From: Defluviitaleaceae bacterium
GTDB lineage: Bacteria > Bacillota > Clostridia > Lachnospirales > UBA5962
Direction of reading: 5' to 3'
DNA: 10,712 nt
Assembly: GCA_009780765.1 (NCBI GenBank)
Contig: WQZK01000040.1
Location: 1 to 10,712 of the forward strand
The notes under the pieces were generated by a model. It was not told the origin of the DNA and did no database searches. It saw only the letters and a list, made by a program, of their open reading frames with translations. Each line of letters opens with the position of its first letter. Position 1 is the first letter of the stretch. The position numbers and the translations under genes were made by a program. This document shows positions 4,913 through 10,712 of the stretch, in pieces.

Positions 4913-6176
4913 GGTTAAAATTAAAATTAAAGGCGGCGATGGTGGAAACGGGCATGTTTCTTTTTATCGTGCGAAATATGTTGTAAATGGTGGGCCTGAT
5001 GGCGGCGATGGCGGCAAAGGTGGCGATATTATTTTCGTTGCCGATACAGGGCTTAACACGCTTATGGATTTTAGATATAAACGCATATTTAAGGCTGAAA
5101 ACGGCGATAATGGCGGCAAAACTAACATGAGCGGAAAAAGTGCACCAAACCTTGTTATAAAAGTGCCTGTTGGCACGATTATACGCGAGGCTAAATCGGG
5201 CAAAATTATGGCAGATTTAACAACCGCAACTGAAGAAAAAGTAATAATAAAAGGTGGCAAAGGTGGCAAAGGTAACCAGCACTTTGCAACGCCTACAAGG
5301 CAAGCACCGAGATACGCCGAAAGAGGGCGAACGGCAAAAGAATACGAGGTTATTTTAGAACTTAAGCTAATTGCCGATGTTGGGCTTGTTGGCTTCCCTA
5401 ATGTTGGCAAATCAACATTTTTGTCAATGGCAACAAACGCTAACCCTAAAATTGCTAATTATCACTTTACAACGCTTGCACCAAACCTTGGTGTTGTTAG
5501 AAGTAAATGGGGCGAAGATTTTGTTATGGCTGATATTCCGGGCCTTATTGAAGGTGCGAGCGAAGGTGTTGGCCTTGGGCATGATTTTCTTAGGCATGTA
5601 GAGCGTACGAAGGTTTTTGTGCATATTGTTGATGCTGCTGGGCTTGAAGGCAGTGACCCTATCGACAATATCGAAAAAATTAACTTGGAGCTTGAAAAGT
5701 ACAATCCTGCACTTCTTGACCGACCGCAGGTTATTGTTGCTAATAAAATGGATATTCCTGAAGCGGAAGAAAATAGGGCAGAAATTGAAGAGTATTGCAA
5801 AGATATGGGCTACTCAGTGTTTTTTGTTTCGGCGGCTTCAAATCAAGGAATAGATGGTGTTTTAGAGGCAGTTTCAGACATTTTGAAAAATTATCCTGAA
5901 GATATAATTTTTGAAGAAGATTTTGACGAATTTGTTGAAGCACCAATTGATTCAGAACCGTTTACAATAACCGTTGGTGAAGATGGTTTGTATACAATTG
6001 AAGGTGTTGGTATTGAAAAAATGGTTGGTAATACAAGTATCGACACAGAGCGTGGTTTTGCTTATTTCCAAAAATATCTTAGAGATAAGGGCATAATTGA
6101 TGCATTAGAAGAAAAAGGTATACAAGAGGGCGATACTGTTCTAATTTATGACCTTTACTTTGATTATTTTAAATAG
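4899..6176 (+). CDS. obg: GTPase Obg (ObgE/CgtA), 50S assembly and stress factor
   Basis: Obg is an essential GTPase that binds the 50S subunit during late assembly and links growth to nucleotide pools. The 425-residue protein has all three domains: the glycine-rich Obg fold (about 1-158), the G domain, and a C-terminal OCT domain (about 345-425). G motifs are GFPNVGKST (165-173), the FTT switch (190-192), DIPG (212-215), NKMD (282-285) and SAAS (311-314). ATG 4899 lies inside the end of the NUDIX gene, 10 bases after GGGAG (4884-4888). It is followed after 11 bases by yhbY, the standard partner. The Gly-rich coding produces long open frames on the opposite strand that are not genes. Confidence 0.98.
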   Translation: MFVDKVKIKIKGGDGGNGHVSFYRAKYVVNGGPDGGDGGKGGDIIFVADTGLNTLMDFRYKRIFKAENGDNGGKTNMSGKSAPNLVIKVPVGTIIREAKSGKIMADLTTATEEKVIIKGGKGGKGNQHFATPTRQAPRYAERGRTAKEYEVILELKLIADVGLVGFPNVGKSTFLSMATNANPKIANYHFTTLAPNLGVVRSKWGEDFVMADIPGLIEGASEGVGLGHDFLRHVERTKVFVHIVDAAGLEGSDPIDNIEKINLELEKYNPALLDRPQVIVANKMDIPEAEENRAEIEEYCKDMGYSVFFVSAASNQGIDGVLEAVSDILKNYPEDIIFEEDFDEFVEAPIDSEPFTITVGEDGLYTIEGVGIEKMVGNTSIDTERGFAYFQKYLRDKGIIDALEEKGIQEGDTVLIYDLYFDYFK

Positions 6177-6187
6177 GAGGTGGTATT

Positions 6188-6484
6188 ATGATTACAACCA
6201 AACAAAGAGCTTATTTAAGAAGCATTTCAAACAAACTACAGCCTGTTTTTCAAATAGGCAAAAGTGGTATTACGCCAGAAATTGTTGAAGCGATTGACAG
6301 CTATTTAGAAGCAAACGAGCTTATGAAAATTACAATGCTTAAAAATTGTGATGAAGATATTAGAGAAGTTGCAGGCATTGTTTCTGAAAGAACTCATTCG
6401 GAAATTGTACAAGTTATCGGCAAGAGAGCCGTGTTTTATAGAGAATCTAAAAAGAAACCTGTTATCACATTACCAAAAGCATAG
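6188..6484 (+). CDS. yhbY: YhbY-family CRM-domain RNA-binding protein, ribosome assembly
   Basis: YhbY (YqeI in Bacillus) is a small single-domain CRM protein associated with pre-50S particles. The 98-residue sequence matches over its length: TTKQRAYLRSISNKLQPVFQIGKSG with the signature GKSG loop, then ALxA-type helix (SYLEANELMKITML) and the ending VQVIGKRAVFYRESKK. ATG 6188 follows a strong AGGAGGTGG that overlaps the obg stop codon. In many Firmicutes nadD comes next; here zapA does. Confidence 0.95.
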   Translation: MITTKQRAYLRSISNKLQPVFQIGKSGITPEIVEAIDSYLEANELMKITMLKNCDEDIREVAGIVSERTHSEIVQVIGKRAVFYRESKKKPVITLPKA

Positions 6485-6501
6485 TTATAGGAGGTATTTT
6501 T

Positions 6502-6804
6502 ATGGAACTTAATAAAGTTAAAGTTGTTATAGATAAAGAAACTTATATTCTTTCAAGCCTTGATTCGCAAAAGCATATGGAAAAAGTTGCAAGATATATT
6601 AACAACAAAATTGAGGACATTTACACAAAGAAGCATGATGCCCAGCTTAACTCTAGGCTAAAAACTTTGTATATTTCTTTAAATATTGCGGACGACCTTT
6701 TTAAAGAGCGTCAAAAAAATAAAGAGCTTTTAGAAGAAATCGAAAAGCTTAAAAAGGAACTTAATAATAATGAACAGAGCAGAAATAACAAAAAGAATGC
6801 CTGA
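6502..6804 (+). CDS. zapA: Cell division protein ZapA
   Basis: ZapA binds FtsZ and bundles its filaments at the division site. The 100-residue protein has the N-terminal globular part (NKVKVVIDKETYILSSLDSQ, then EKVARYINNKIEDI) and a C-terminal coiled coil (KNKELLEEIEKLKKELNNNE), as in ZapA. The motif around TLYISLNIADDLF fits the family helix. ATG 6502 follows TAGGAGGT by a few bases. Its 3' end overlaps the U32 gene by 35 bases; ZapA next to a U32 gene is a common clostridial order. Confidence 0.9.
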   Translation: MELNKVKVVIDKETYILSSLDSQKHMEKVARYINNKIEDIYTKKHDAQLNSRLKTLYISLNIADDLFKERQKNKELLEEIEKLKKELNNNEQSRNNKKNA

Positions 6805-9157
6805 GATACTTTCGCCTGCGGGCAGCATTGAAAGTTTTTACGCAGCAATTAATAATGGTGCAGATGCGGTTTATCTCGGTGGGAAGGCATTTAACGCCAG
6901 AAATTCGGCAAATAATTTTTCTGATGAGGAAATCGAAAAAGCGATTGACTATGCCCATAGGCGTGGTTCTAAGGTTTATATAACACTAAATACTTTATAT
7001 AAAAATAGCGAAGTTACCGAGTGTCTAAAATTTGCCGATAAAATGTACCAAGCTGGTGCAGATGCTTTTATTATGCAGGATATTGGGGTTTCTCAAGAAG
7101 TTAAGAGACTTTTTCCTAAAATAAAACTCCACGCAAGCACGCAAATGAGTATACATAGCTTAGAAGGTGCTAAATACCTTGAAAACTACGGATTTGATAG
7201 GGTTGTTTTAGCACGCGAACTTTCGCTTTTGGAAGTAAGAAAAATTAACGATAATGTTAAAATAGAAACAGAAAGCTTTGTTCATGGGGCGTTGTGTATT
7301 TCGTATTCTGGGCAATGCTTGATGTCATCAATAATTGGTGGAAGAAGTGGAAATCGTGGGCGTTGTGCCCAGCCTTGCAGAATGATGTATGATTTGGTTG
7401 ACGAGGATGAAAATATAATCAAAAAGGGTCATCTTTTAAGCCCACGAGATATGATGACGCTTGAAATTTTAGACGAAATTGTTGAAAGTGGAGTTGCTTC
7501 TCTAAAAATTGAAGGGCGAATGAAAAGCCCAGAATATGTGGGTGTTGTTACAAATGCCTATAGTGTTTATCTTAATAACAAACAAAAAGACAAAATGTTT
7601 ATAGAAAATGTAAATAGTATTTTTAACAGAGGCGGACATTCGACATCGGGATACTACAAAAACAATTCTTCAGTAGAAATGATGAGCATAGAAACACCAA
7701 AAGGCACAGGGCTATATATTGGTGAAGTTTTAAGCTACGAAAAACCAAAAGGAAAAAACCAAAAAGGAAGATGTGTTATAAAAGCCGAAAGAGGGCTTGT
7801 TCCCGGTGACGGCATAGAAATTTGGACGGAGAGTTTGCCGCATATTGGCACAAATATTTCGCAAAGCATTGAAGCGGGCGACAGATTTTTTGTAAACATA
7901 ACAGGCGAAATTAAGGTGGGCGATAAGGTTTTTAAATCGTATGACAAAGCTCTGGTTGACAAGGCTAAATGGCAGAATTCACAAGATAGTAAAAAACTTA
8001 TAATAGAAGGTTCTTTGCACATCAAAAAAGATGAACCTATGAAAATAACGCTTAAATTTAGTGATATTTTAGTAGAAAAATGTGGAGAAATGGCATTAAA
8101 AGCACAAAATCAGCCTCTTTCTGAGGAAAAAATTGTTTCGCAGTTTTCAAAAACTGGGGGAACTACTTACAATATCGATTTTAAGAATAATGTTATTGAT
8201 AACGATATTTTTGTTGCCGTAAGTAGTATTAATTCGCTAAGAAGAGAAGCTTTGGAGCAGTTTGACGAAATTTTTGTAAATAGCTTTAAGCGAAAATCCG
8301 TAAATGTTCCTAAACATAGTTTTGAAGCTAATATTGAAAACGAAAAAGAATTTTCTGCACAGGTAAGTAATTTGGCACAATTAAATTCGGCTTTAAATGC
8401 GGGAATTACAAGGGTTTATTATCCGTATAATGGTAAGAATGTTTCCGAGGTTAAAAAAGCTGTAGAGTATGCTTCTAAAAATGATGCAGAGATTTATTTG
8501 GCATTTTCTAAAATATCAAGAAATGAGTTTTTAGAAAAAATTGATATAGACAATCTTGAAAATACAGGAATTAAGGGGTATTTAGCTTCTACTTACGGTC
8601 AGCTTAATATTGTTCGTGAAAACAATGTTTTACCAATAATTTTGGATTATACGTTTAATATGCTTAATTCGCTTTCGGTTAAATTTTTTGAAGAGCAGGG
8701 CATTTACACAACTTTATCGCAAGAATTAACCCTTGCTGAGGGCAGGGAAATTAATAATTCTTTGGGTGAAGCTATTGTTTATGGCCGTCAAATTATGATG
8801 ATGTTAGAAAATTGCCCTGTTGGGCTTTATGCAGCAAATAAAAGCGGCAGTAAAAAATATTGTAAAAATAGAAAATCGCAAGAAAAATTTTATTTAATTG
8901 ACAGAAAAAAAGCTAAGTTTCCGACATATAATGACTGTGAGCAATGCGTAAGCTATATTTTAAACACAGCTACATTGTGCATGAATGATAAACTGCACGA
9001 CTTGCAAAGAATTTCGGCTAAATATTTAAGGCTTATGTTTTTTGATGAGTCGGGAGAAGAGGTTTACGAAATAGCAAAAGCCTATTTGAATGGCGAAGAA
9101 GTAAATCACGAAGAAAAAGAAAAAACACATGGGCATTATTACAGAGGTGTAGATTAG
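6770..9157 (+). CDS. Long U32-family protein (peptidase U32 / DUF3656, RlhA-like)
   Basis: U32 proteins were named as collagenase-like peptidases, but studied members (RlhA, TrhP, UbiU/V) act in hydroxylation of RNA or ubiquinone and several carry a 4Fe-4S cluster. The 795-residue protein begins with the family start PEILSPAGSIESFYAAINNGADAVYLGG. It has the U32 signature at about residues 168-184 (ESFVHGALCISYSGQCL) with Cys176 and Cys183, then Cys199 and Cys203 (GRCAQPC) and KIEGRMKSPEYV. The second half matches the DUF3656-type long form and ends in a Cys-rich part (NCPVGLY near 681-687, DCEQC). ATG 6770 lies 11 bases after AAGGA; ATG 6797 (MPEILSPAG) is the alternative and fits homology equally well, but has no good ribosome site. 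The substrate is unknown; rRNA modification is likely from the family. Confidence 0.92.
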   Translation: MNRAEITKRMPEILSPAGSIESFYAAINNGADAVYLGGKAFNARNSANNFSDEEIEKAIDYAHRRGSKVYITLNTLYKNSEVTECLKFADKMYQAGADAFIMQDIGVSQEVKRLFPKIKLHASTQMSIHSLEGAKYLENYGFDRVVLARELSLLEVRKINDNVKIETESFVHGALCISYSGQCLMSSIIGGRSGNRGRCAQPCRMMYDLVDEDENIIKKGHLLSPRDMMTLEILDEIVESGVASLKIEGRMKSPEYVGVVTNAYSVYLNNKQKDKMFIENVNSIFNRGGHSTSGYYKNNSSVEMMSIETPKGTGLYIGEVLSYEKPKGKNQKGRCVIKAERGLVPGDGIEIWTESLPHIGTNISQSIEAGDRFFVNITGEIKVGDKVFKSYDKALVDKAKWQNSQDSKKLIIEGSLHIKKDEPMKITLKFSDILVEKCGEMALKAQNQPLSEEKIVSQFSKTGGTTYNIDFKNNVIDNDIFVAVSSINSLRREALEQFDEIFVNSFKRKSVNVPKHSFEANIENEKEFSAQVSNLAQLNSALNAGITRVYYPYNGKNVSEVKKAVEYASKNDAEIYLAFSKISRNEFLEKIDIDNLENTGIKGYLASTYGQLNIVRENNVLPIILDYTFNMLNSLSVKFFEEQGIYTTLSQELTLAEGREINNSLGEAIVYGRQIMMMLENCPVGLYAANKSGSKKYCKNRKSQEKFYLIDRKKAKFPTYNDCEQCVSYILNTATLCMNDKLHDLQRISAKYLRLMFFDESGEEVYEIAKAYLNGEEVNHEEKEKTHGHYYRGVD

Positions 9158-9184
9158 AGGGAGCGGTTAATGCTCCCTCCTTTT
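9157..9184 (+). terminator. Intrinsic terminator overlapping the U32 stop codon
   Basis: GAGGGAGC (9157-9164), a 7-base loop and GCTCCCTC (9172-9179), then CTTTT. The first stem base is the last base of the TAG stop. The T tract is short, so termination may be partial. Confidence 0.75.
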
Positions 9185-9226
9185 GCTTATTGTCGCCGTG
9201 ATTGTAACGATTATGATGATTTTTTT

Positions 9227-9333
9227 TATAGTAAAATTACTTTGAAACAGTATCATAAGAGGGCAGCAAAACGCCGTGGGCGGCTTTGCGTTTTGCCCGA
9301 AGAATGATACTGATTGAAAAGCATTTTACTATA
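9227..9333. mobile_element. 107-bp near-palindromic element, MITE-like
   Basis: The ends are an exact 11-base inverted repeat, TATAGTAAAAT (9227-9237) and its complement (9323-9333). A second exact 9-base pair, CAGTATCAT (9248-9256) and ATGATACTG (9304-9312), sits at the same 21-base distance from each end. In the middle GCAAAACGC (9266-9274) pairs with GCGTTTTGC (9288-9296). The whole can fold into one long hairpin. There is no ORF inside. Terminal inverted repeats, small size and TA-rich ends suit a miniature element, perhaps moved by an IS630/Tc1-type transposase with TA targets. A structured RNA or an attenuator is the alternative. The flanking 9185-9226 and 9334-9400 hold nothing I can name. 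Confidence 0.6.
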
Positions 9334-9412
9334 CATTCTCGTATGTAGAATTTTGGAGATGCGAAATAAGCAAAACATCTACAACACATTATATTTTTAG
9401 ATGAGGTAGTTT

Positions 9413-9694
9413 ATGAATAATTTCTTTAGCGAAGTATATAAAATTGTAGAACAAATTGAATATGGGCAAGTTATGTCTTATGGTCAAATTGCAAAGATTT
9501 TAGGGCGGCCACGTGGAGCTAGAGTGGTTGGATATGCTATGAGGCATTGCCCTGAAAATCTTCCTTGGCATAGGGTTGTTATGGCGGATGGTTCTATTAC
9601 AGGTGGAGAATATGCAGAAATCCGCAAAGAGAGGCTAAAAGAAGAAGGGGTACACTTTTTGCCTGATGGGCGAGTTGATATGAGCAAGCATTAA
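9413..9694 (+). CDS. Alkyltransferase-like protein (Atl), DNA-lesion recognition
   Basis: Atl proteins resemble the DNA-binding domain of O6-methylguanine-DNA methyltransferase but cannot accept the alkyl group. They bind O6-alkylguanine and hand it to nucleotide excision repair. The 93-residue protein has the helix-turn-helix SYGQIAKILGRP (22-33), the Arg37 position in GARVVG corresponding to the base-flipping arginine finger, and LPWHRV with Trp52 where MGMT has its catalytic Cys in PCHR. That replacement is the Atl mark. ATG 9413 follows GAGGT (9403-9407). It stands alone, downstream of the palindromic element and facing a minus-strand gene. Confidence 0.93.
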   Translation: MNNFFSEVYKIVEQIEYGQVMSYGQIAKILGRPRGARVVGYAMRHCPENLPWHRVVMADGSITGGEYAEIRKERLKEEGVHFLPDGRVDMSKH

Positions 9695-9720
9695 AAAAGC
9701 AGAGAATTTCTTCTCTGCCC
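9693..9720 (-). terminator. Convergent terminator between atl and the minus-strand gene
   Basis: GCAGAGAA (9699-9706), loop TTTC, TTCTCTGC (9711-9718). Read on the minus strand the stem is followed by TTTTTT (9698-9693), a strong terminator for the minus-strand gene. On the plus strand the tail is only CCTGTTTTG, weaker but possibly enough for atl. Confidence 0.85.
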
Positions 9721-9730
9721 TGTTTTGTGT

Positions 9731-10600
9731 TTACTCCCATGTAATTTCGTAACTACCAGTGTGAGAGCGTAAATCAAGCTCAATTGTGTACTCACCATCT
9801 TCTGTTGCACTAAAGCTAAATGTTGAAGGATGAACTAAGTTATCACCTCGAAAAATTATAGTTCCTGCTTCATTAAAAACAAAAAGCCCTATCTCGCCTC
9901 TTCTTGTGTTTATGTCGACGCTAATTCTATCGCCTTCAAACAATGCAACATTATGGGTTACTGTTTGTGTAAGGTTTGCTGTATCCCCTTCCATGATGGT
10001 GGAAGAATGAACATAAGTATGAAGTGCATCATTATTTCTACATCCAACTAAAGTACTTACAAATATCAATGCCAATATTAACGAAAATCCACCTTTTTTA
10101 AGCTTATTAACTTCTTCTGTGAGTTTTTTCATATAACGCTCTTCTCTGCCGGCTATAGTGATAATATTGCCATTCCAAACATATTTCTTGATGATATAGC
10201 AAGCGTGAATGATAAATGCCGTTGTCCATGAACCAGCCATAAAAGCAAGGAATACACCGCGGCTTCTCCATGCATTATCTAGAAAAAGAAAAAAGAAATA
10301 CATAGGAACAAATGCTACTGTGTGAAGTATAAACATTTTTCTTTCACGAAGCCTTTTTTTAGCAATTTTATAAAGTGCCGCTTCTTCTTTTAACTTGTTA
10401 GCTTCAGTTGTCGCTACTTCTTTTTGTTCGGGAGATTCATTTTCCCAATTTTCTTCTAAGTCTTTAAAAAACTTAATTGCTGTGTGGCTTTCGTCAACCC
10501 ATTCGGCTCTTTCTTGTTTTACAAGCTGTTTAGCTCTTCTCACAAATGTTTCGCCCATTTTATTATTGTTTGAATCAAATAACAGAACCTTATCTTCCAT
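9731..10600 (-). CDS. 2TM-domain protein fused to a lipoprotein-like beta domain
   Basis: The 289-residue product starts at ATG 10600, 8 bases after AGGTG on the minus strand. Residues about 4-42 are a soluble motif seen before 2TM domains (LLFDSNNNKMGET, RRAKQLVK, AEWVDESHTAI). Residues 66-88 are a charged helix and 90-140 a 2TM domain (FILHTVAFVPMYFFFLFL; FLAFMAGSWTTAFIIHACYII). After a cytoplasmic linker (EERYMKKLTEEVNKLKK) comes a third hydrophobic stretch, GGFSLILALIFVSTLVGC, with a textbook lipobox LVGC (184-187). The rest is a beta-rich domain with no Cys (ISVDINTRRGEIGLFVF, EDGEYTIELDL). By topology the beta domain would be outside. Lgt/Lsp processing would cut the chain before Cys187. 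Met157 is a possible internal start for the lipoprotein alone. Function unknown. Confidence 0.8.
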   Translation of the reverse strand: MEDKVLLFDSNNNKMGETFVRRAKQLVKQERAEWVDESHTAIKFFKDLEENWENESPEQKEVATTEANKLKEEAALYKIAKKRLRERKMFILHTVAFVPMYFFFLFLDNAWRSRGVFLAFMAGSWTTAFIIHACYIIKKYVWNGNIITIAGREERYMKKLTEEVNKLKKGGFSLILALIFVSTLVGCRNNDALHTYVHSSTIMEGDTANLTQTVTHNVALFEGDRISVDINTRRGEIGLFVFNEAGTIIFRGDNLVHPSTFSFSATEDGEYTIELDLRSHTGSYEITWE

Positions 10601-10630
10601 TTTATTTACACCTCTTATAATTTTTTATAA

Positions 10631-10712
10631 TTAGCGAAATTTATGGCGATTTACAGCAAGCAATTGTGTAGCATCGCCGTAAACTTCTATGTAAATAATT
10701 AAATCGTATTCA
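10631..10712 (-). CDS. 3' end of an unidentified minus-strand gene
   Basis: Read on the minus strand, one frame stays open from the window edge to TAA at 10633-10631 and ends YGDATQLLAVNRHKFR. It stops 30 bases before the 2TM-lipoprotein start, in the same direction, with no terminator between, so it would be the upstream gene of the same unit. Twenty-six codons are too few to name a family or to exclude chance. Confidence 0.4.
   Translation of the reverse strand, partial: EYDLIIYIEVYGDATQLLAVNRHKFR

Noticed and set aside
4964..5410. 148-codon open frame on the minus strand, rich in Pro and Leu
   Set aside because: It is the antisense of the glycine-rich Obg domain; repeated GGC/GGT codons remove stops on the other strand. 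No ribosome site, and obg is certain.
5371..5853. Plus-strand open frames in other registers within obg
   Set aside because: They overlap the G domain, whose motifs are all intact in the obg frame, so no frameshift or second gene is needed.
7735..8025. 96-codon minus-strand open frame inside the U32 gene
   Set aside because: Lies fully within a well-supported gene, with no recognisable motif and no ribosome site.
10645..10678. GGCGAT/ATCGCC inverted repeat near the right edge
   Set aside because: Only six pairs with a 22-base loop, no T tract, and inside a probable coding frame.
1..10712. CRISPR array, tRNA, rRNA, intact transposase or phage genes
   Set aside because: No regularly spaced repeats, no cloverleaf-like sequence, no rRNA stretches and no transposase or phage motifs were seen on either strand.

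Overview
The window is AT-rich DNA from a low-GC, Gram-positive-type bacterium, most likely a member of the Clostridia. The signs are the Firmicutes block rplU-prp-rpmA with an N-terminally extended L27, strong AGGAGG ribosome sites, a SHOCT-like/DUF4097 operon, the obg-yhbY-zapA-U32 order, a probable GerMN-type domain (common in spore formers), and short AT-rich intergenic gaps with classic intrinsic terminators. I cannot name the species.

Layout. (1) 1-1463: the 3' part of a probable GerMN-domain gene, then rsmA/ksgA, which has no ATG, GTG or TTG at its proper start and seems to begin at ATC. It ends in a 21-bp tandem repeat that merges into a terminator. (2) 1470-3363: four consecutive small to medium genes sharing protein modules. 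They are two microproteins of 44 and 34 residues with near-identical C-termini, a 115-residue coiled-coil protein, and a 390-residue DUF4097 protein with eight DTS(N/R) turns; a palindromic terminator closes the block. (3) 3364-4466: a strong promoter, a probable L21 leader RNA, rplU, prp, rpmA and a terminator. (4) 4484-9184: NUDIX hydrolase, obg, yhbY, zapA and a long U32-family protein, tightly packed or overlapping, then a terminator. (5) 9185-9412: a gene-free spacer holding a 107-bp near-palindrome that looks like a MITE or a long RNA hairpin. (6) 9413-9720: an alkyltransferase-like (Atl) gene and a terminator facing both ways. (7) 9731-10712, minus strand: a 289-residue protein joining a 2TM-type membrane domain to a complete internal lipoprotein signal and a beta-rich domain, plus the end of one more minus-strand reading frame.

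Most of the plus strand concerns ribosome assembly and maturation: RsmA (16S dimethylation), L21, Prp and L27 (L27 processing), Obg and YhbY (50S assembly) and U32 (relatives modify RNA), together with the division factor ZapA. The points most worth a second look are the ATC start of rsmA, the microprotein/SHOCT-like/DUF4097 cluster, the shortened His-Cys loop of Prp beside an intact L27 cleavage motif, the 107-bp palindromic element, and the 2TM-lipoprotein fusion that could be split by signal peptidase II.
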